This document shows, one piece after another, positions 62,770-64,000 of a stretch of DNA of 64,000 nt. The position numbers and the translations under genes were made by a program. Position 1 is the stretch's first letter. Every line of letters begins with the position of its first letter. Source of the DNA: Omphiscola glabra (Eukaryota > Mollusca > Gastropoda > Lymnaeidae). The DNA is taken from NCBI GenBank assembly GCA_964017045.1, contig OZ024794.1, forward strand, positions 36,920,210-36,984,209. The letters are read 5' to 3'. Under the pieces are notes generated by a model. It worked only from the letters and a program-made list of their open reading frames with translations, made no database searches and was not told the DNA's origin.

Positions 62770-63440
62770 ATGGTGCAAGAATACATTTCTACAGGGATTA
62801 ATAGATCGTATTCAAACTTCAGATACATGGTTGTCGTCTCCCCCCCCCCCCCGTACTTTTTTACCCAGAAGAAAATGTTGACGGAGTTTGAATAAAAAAA
62901 AATTCTCGTTCAGTATAAAATTTCCTTTTTTATAAAAGCTGTCTACAAATATTACAAGTAATTGCTAAATCTAAATCAAACTTGGTACATATGCACTTGA
63001 AATTATATATTTAAAAACTGGAGAATTTTAAAATCCTAGTATTTACCACGGCTGACGTCACTAATTTCATTTTCCCGATATTCGCTATATCTCTTACATT
63101 TATCACCGATTTTAATGGGACATCTTTTTAAATTGTAAAACGACTATTTATATAATAAATAAAAAAAAAATGTGGGTATCTTAGTCATAATTAAAAGTCA
63201 TTTTGACAACGTGTACCCACCGCTTCCACCCCACCGGAGCCCTTATTTTAACTTGAATGGAAAACGTCTTGAGTTAAAGAATATTCTTTTTAAATGTTTT
63301 AGTATGAAATAATGACGTCATTGCCCCATGCCCTCCAACCCACAGCTCCTGATACCCAGTGTCTCTTTCAGACATTTTCCCCCCCGGGGGGGGGCACTTC
63401 ATATTTTCGGGGGGAGGGGGGGAAGTACCAGTTGACAGTG
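62770..63440. other. Intergenic, no gene recognised
   Basis: AT-rich, with a C run at 62840, and G/C homopolymers at 63380-63422. Confidence 0.35.
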
Positions 63441-63442
63441 GC

Positions 63443-63870
63443 CAGATGCGTAGCTACGGGGTGGCAGATGGGACATACGTCCCGAGTTGCCAGATTAGCT
63501 GGGGGCGCTAAATGGGCTTTGATGGTATTTAATGGTTGAAAATAATGGGTTTAAGAACTGGGGAGTGGGGGCGCGTAAAATGAATCTTGTCCCCTTATGC
63601 CAAACACTCAAGATACGCCACTGCTAGTGGCGTCAAAACAGGTCAGATGGGGTGGTCCACGCAGGTGTCACTTTTTCTTTATATGCAGGTGAGGCTTTTC
63701 AGACAACTGCAGAGTTTGTATCGTAAAGTAAAGGGAGGGCGGCAAAAATATTTGGCCACCCATTTCGACACTAATAGTAGCTACGCCACTAGACAGTGGA
63801 TCTATCTTTACGAAAATAGGCGATCATTTTCATCGGGAAGTAGGGCGGAAATCGAGGGTGCCGATGAATC
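63443..63870. repeat. Dispersed composite repeat, copy 2
   Basis: CAGATGCGTAGCTACGG at 63443 to AAGATACGCCACTG at 63624, then a second module with CTAGTGGCGTC, GACAACTGCAGAGTTTGTAT and GTAGCTACGCCACTAG. It parallels 21655-22175 in order and content but lacks the 34-bp tandem units. Confidence 0.8.
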
Positions 63871-64000
63871 TTAAATCGTTATAGTTTTATTTAAAATTAA
63901 TTAAAAATCTAGAGGTGATTTTTTTTAGTATACTTAATTCAATGTTTCTATTATACTTTTTGAACTGGGAAGGGCATTTTTAAGGTTTTGTGGGAGGCAT

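Overview
The window looks like nuclear DNA of an invertebrate animal. It is AT-rich, its genes are split by many GT-AG introns, and it is full of decayed transposons and minisatellites. I suspect a mollusc, probably a gastropod, because the LINE and hAT-type remnants resemble sequences I associate with mollusc genomes. That is inference from memory; no search was run.

Two conserved cellular genes are supported, both on the minus strand. At 13546-18364 lies HPRT (hypoxanthine-guanine phosphoribosyltransferase), seven coding exons; the short first coding exon was not found. At 30343-43857 lies GALC (lysosomal galactocerebrosidase, glycoside hydrolase family 59). Its 18 coding exons join in one frame to 692 residues, with both catalytic glutamates present. 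A plausible promoter with a TATA-like box, CCAAT boxes and E-boxes lies at 44025-44146. The two genes serve unrelated pathways (purine salvage and lysosomal glycolipid breakdown), so their closeness suggests no joint function.

Layout: 1-6865 holds no recognised gene, one 12-bp array and repeat debris. 6866-9630 holds two opposed copies of a CR1/L2-like LINE. 9631-13545 is AT-rich intergenic DNA with a perfect 19-bp hairpin. 18365-24680 holds duplications and repeats, including a 214-bp element with inverted ends and a 9-bp target duplication. 24681-25050 is a second LINE fragment. 26132-29390 is a dead hAT/ZMYM-like transposase gene broken by minisatellites. 30343-44150 is GALC, whose introns contain hAT-like elements, a foldback MITE and a 1.5-kb satellite. 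44414-45490 is a hAT-like element with a perfect 8-bp target duplication. 47280-51165 is repeat-rich. 51200-52830 is a decayed L1-like reverse transcriptase. 52880-56225 is a 3.3-kb minisatellite with higher-order structure. 56391-58985 is a dead hAT (Charlie/GTF2IRD2-like) transposon. 60200-62765 holds three more minisatellites.

I found no new multi-gene system. The most unusual structure is in GALC: the 28-bp minisatellite at 34086-34655 is built from the exon 8 / 5' splice-site boundary itself, so near-perfect decoy donor sites lie in the intron beside the real one. A similar case is the 28-bp array inside the dead hAT gene at 27237-28133, which appears to be grown from that gene's own coding sequence.
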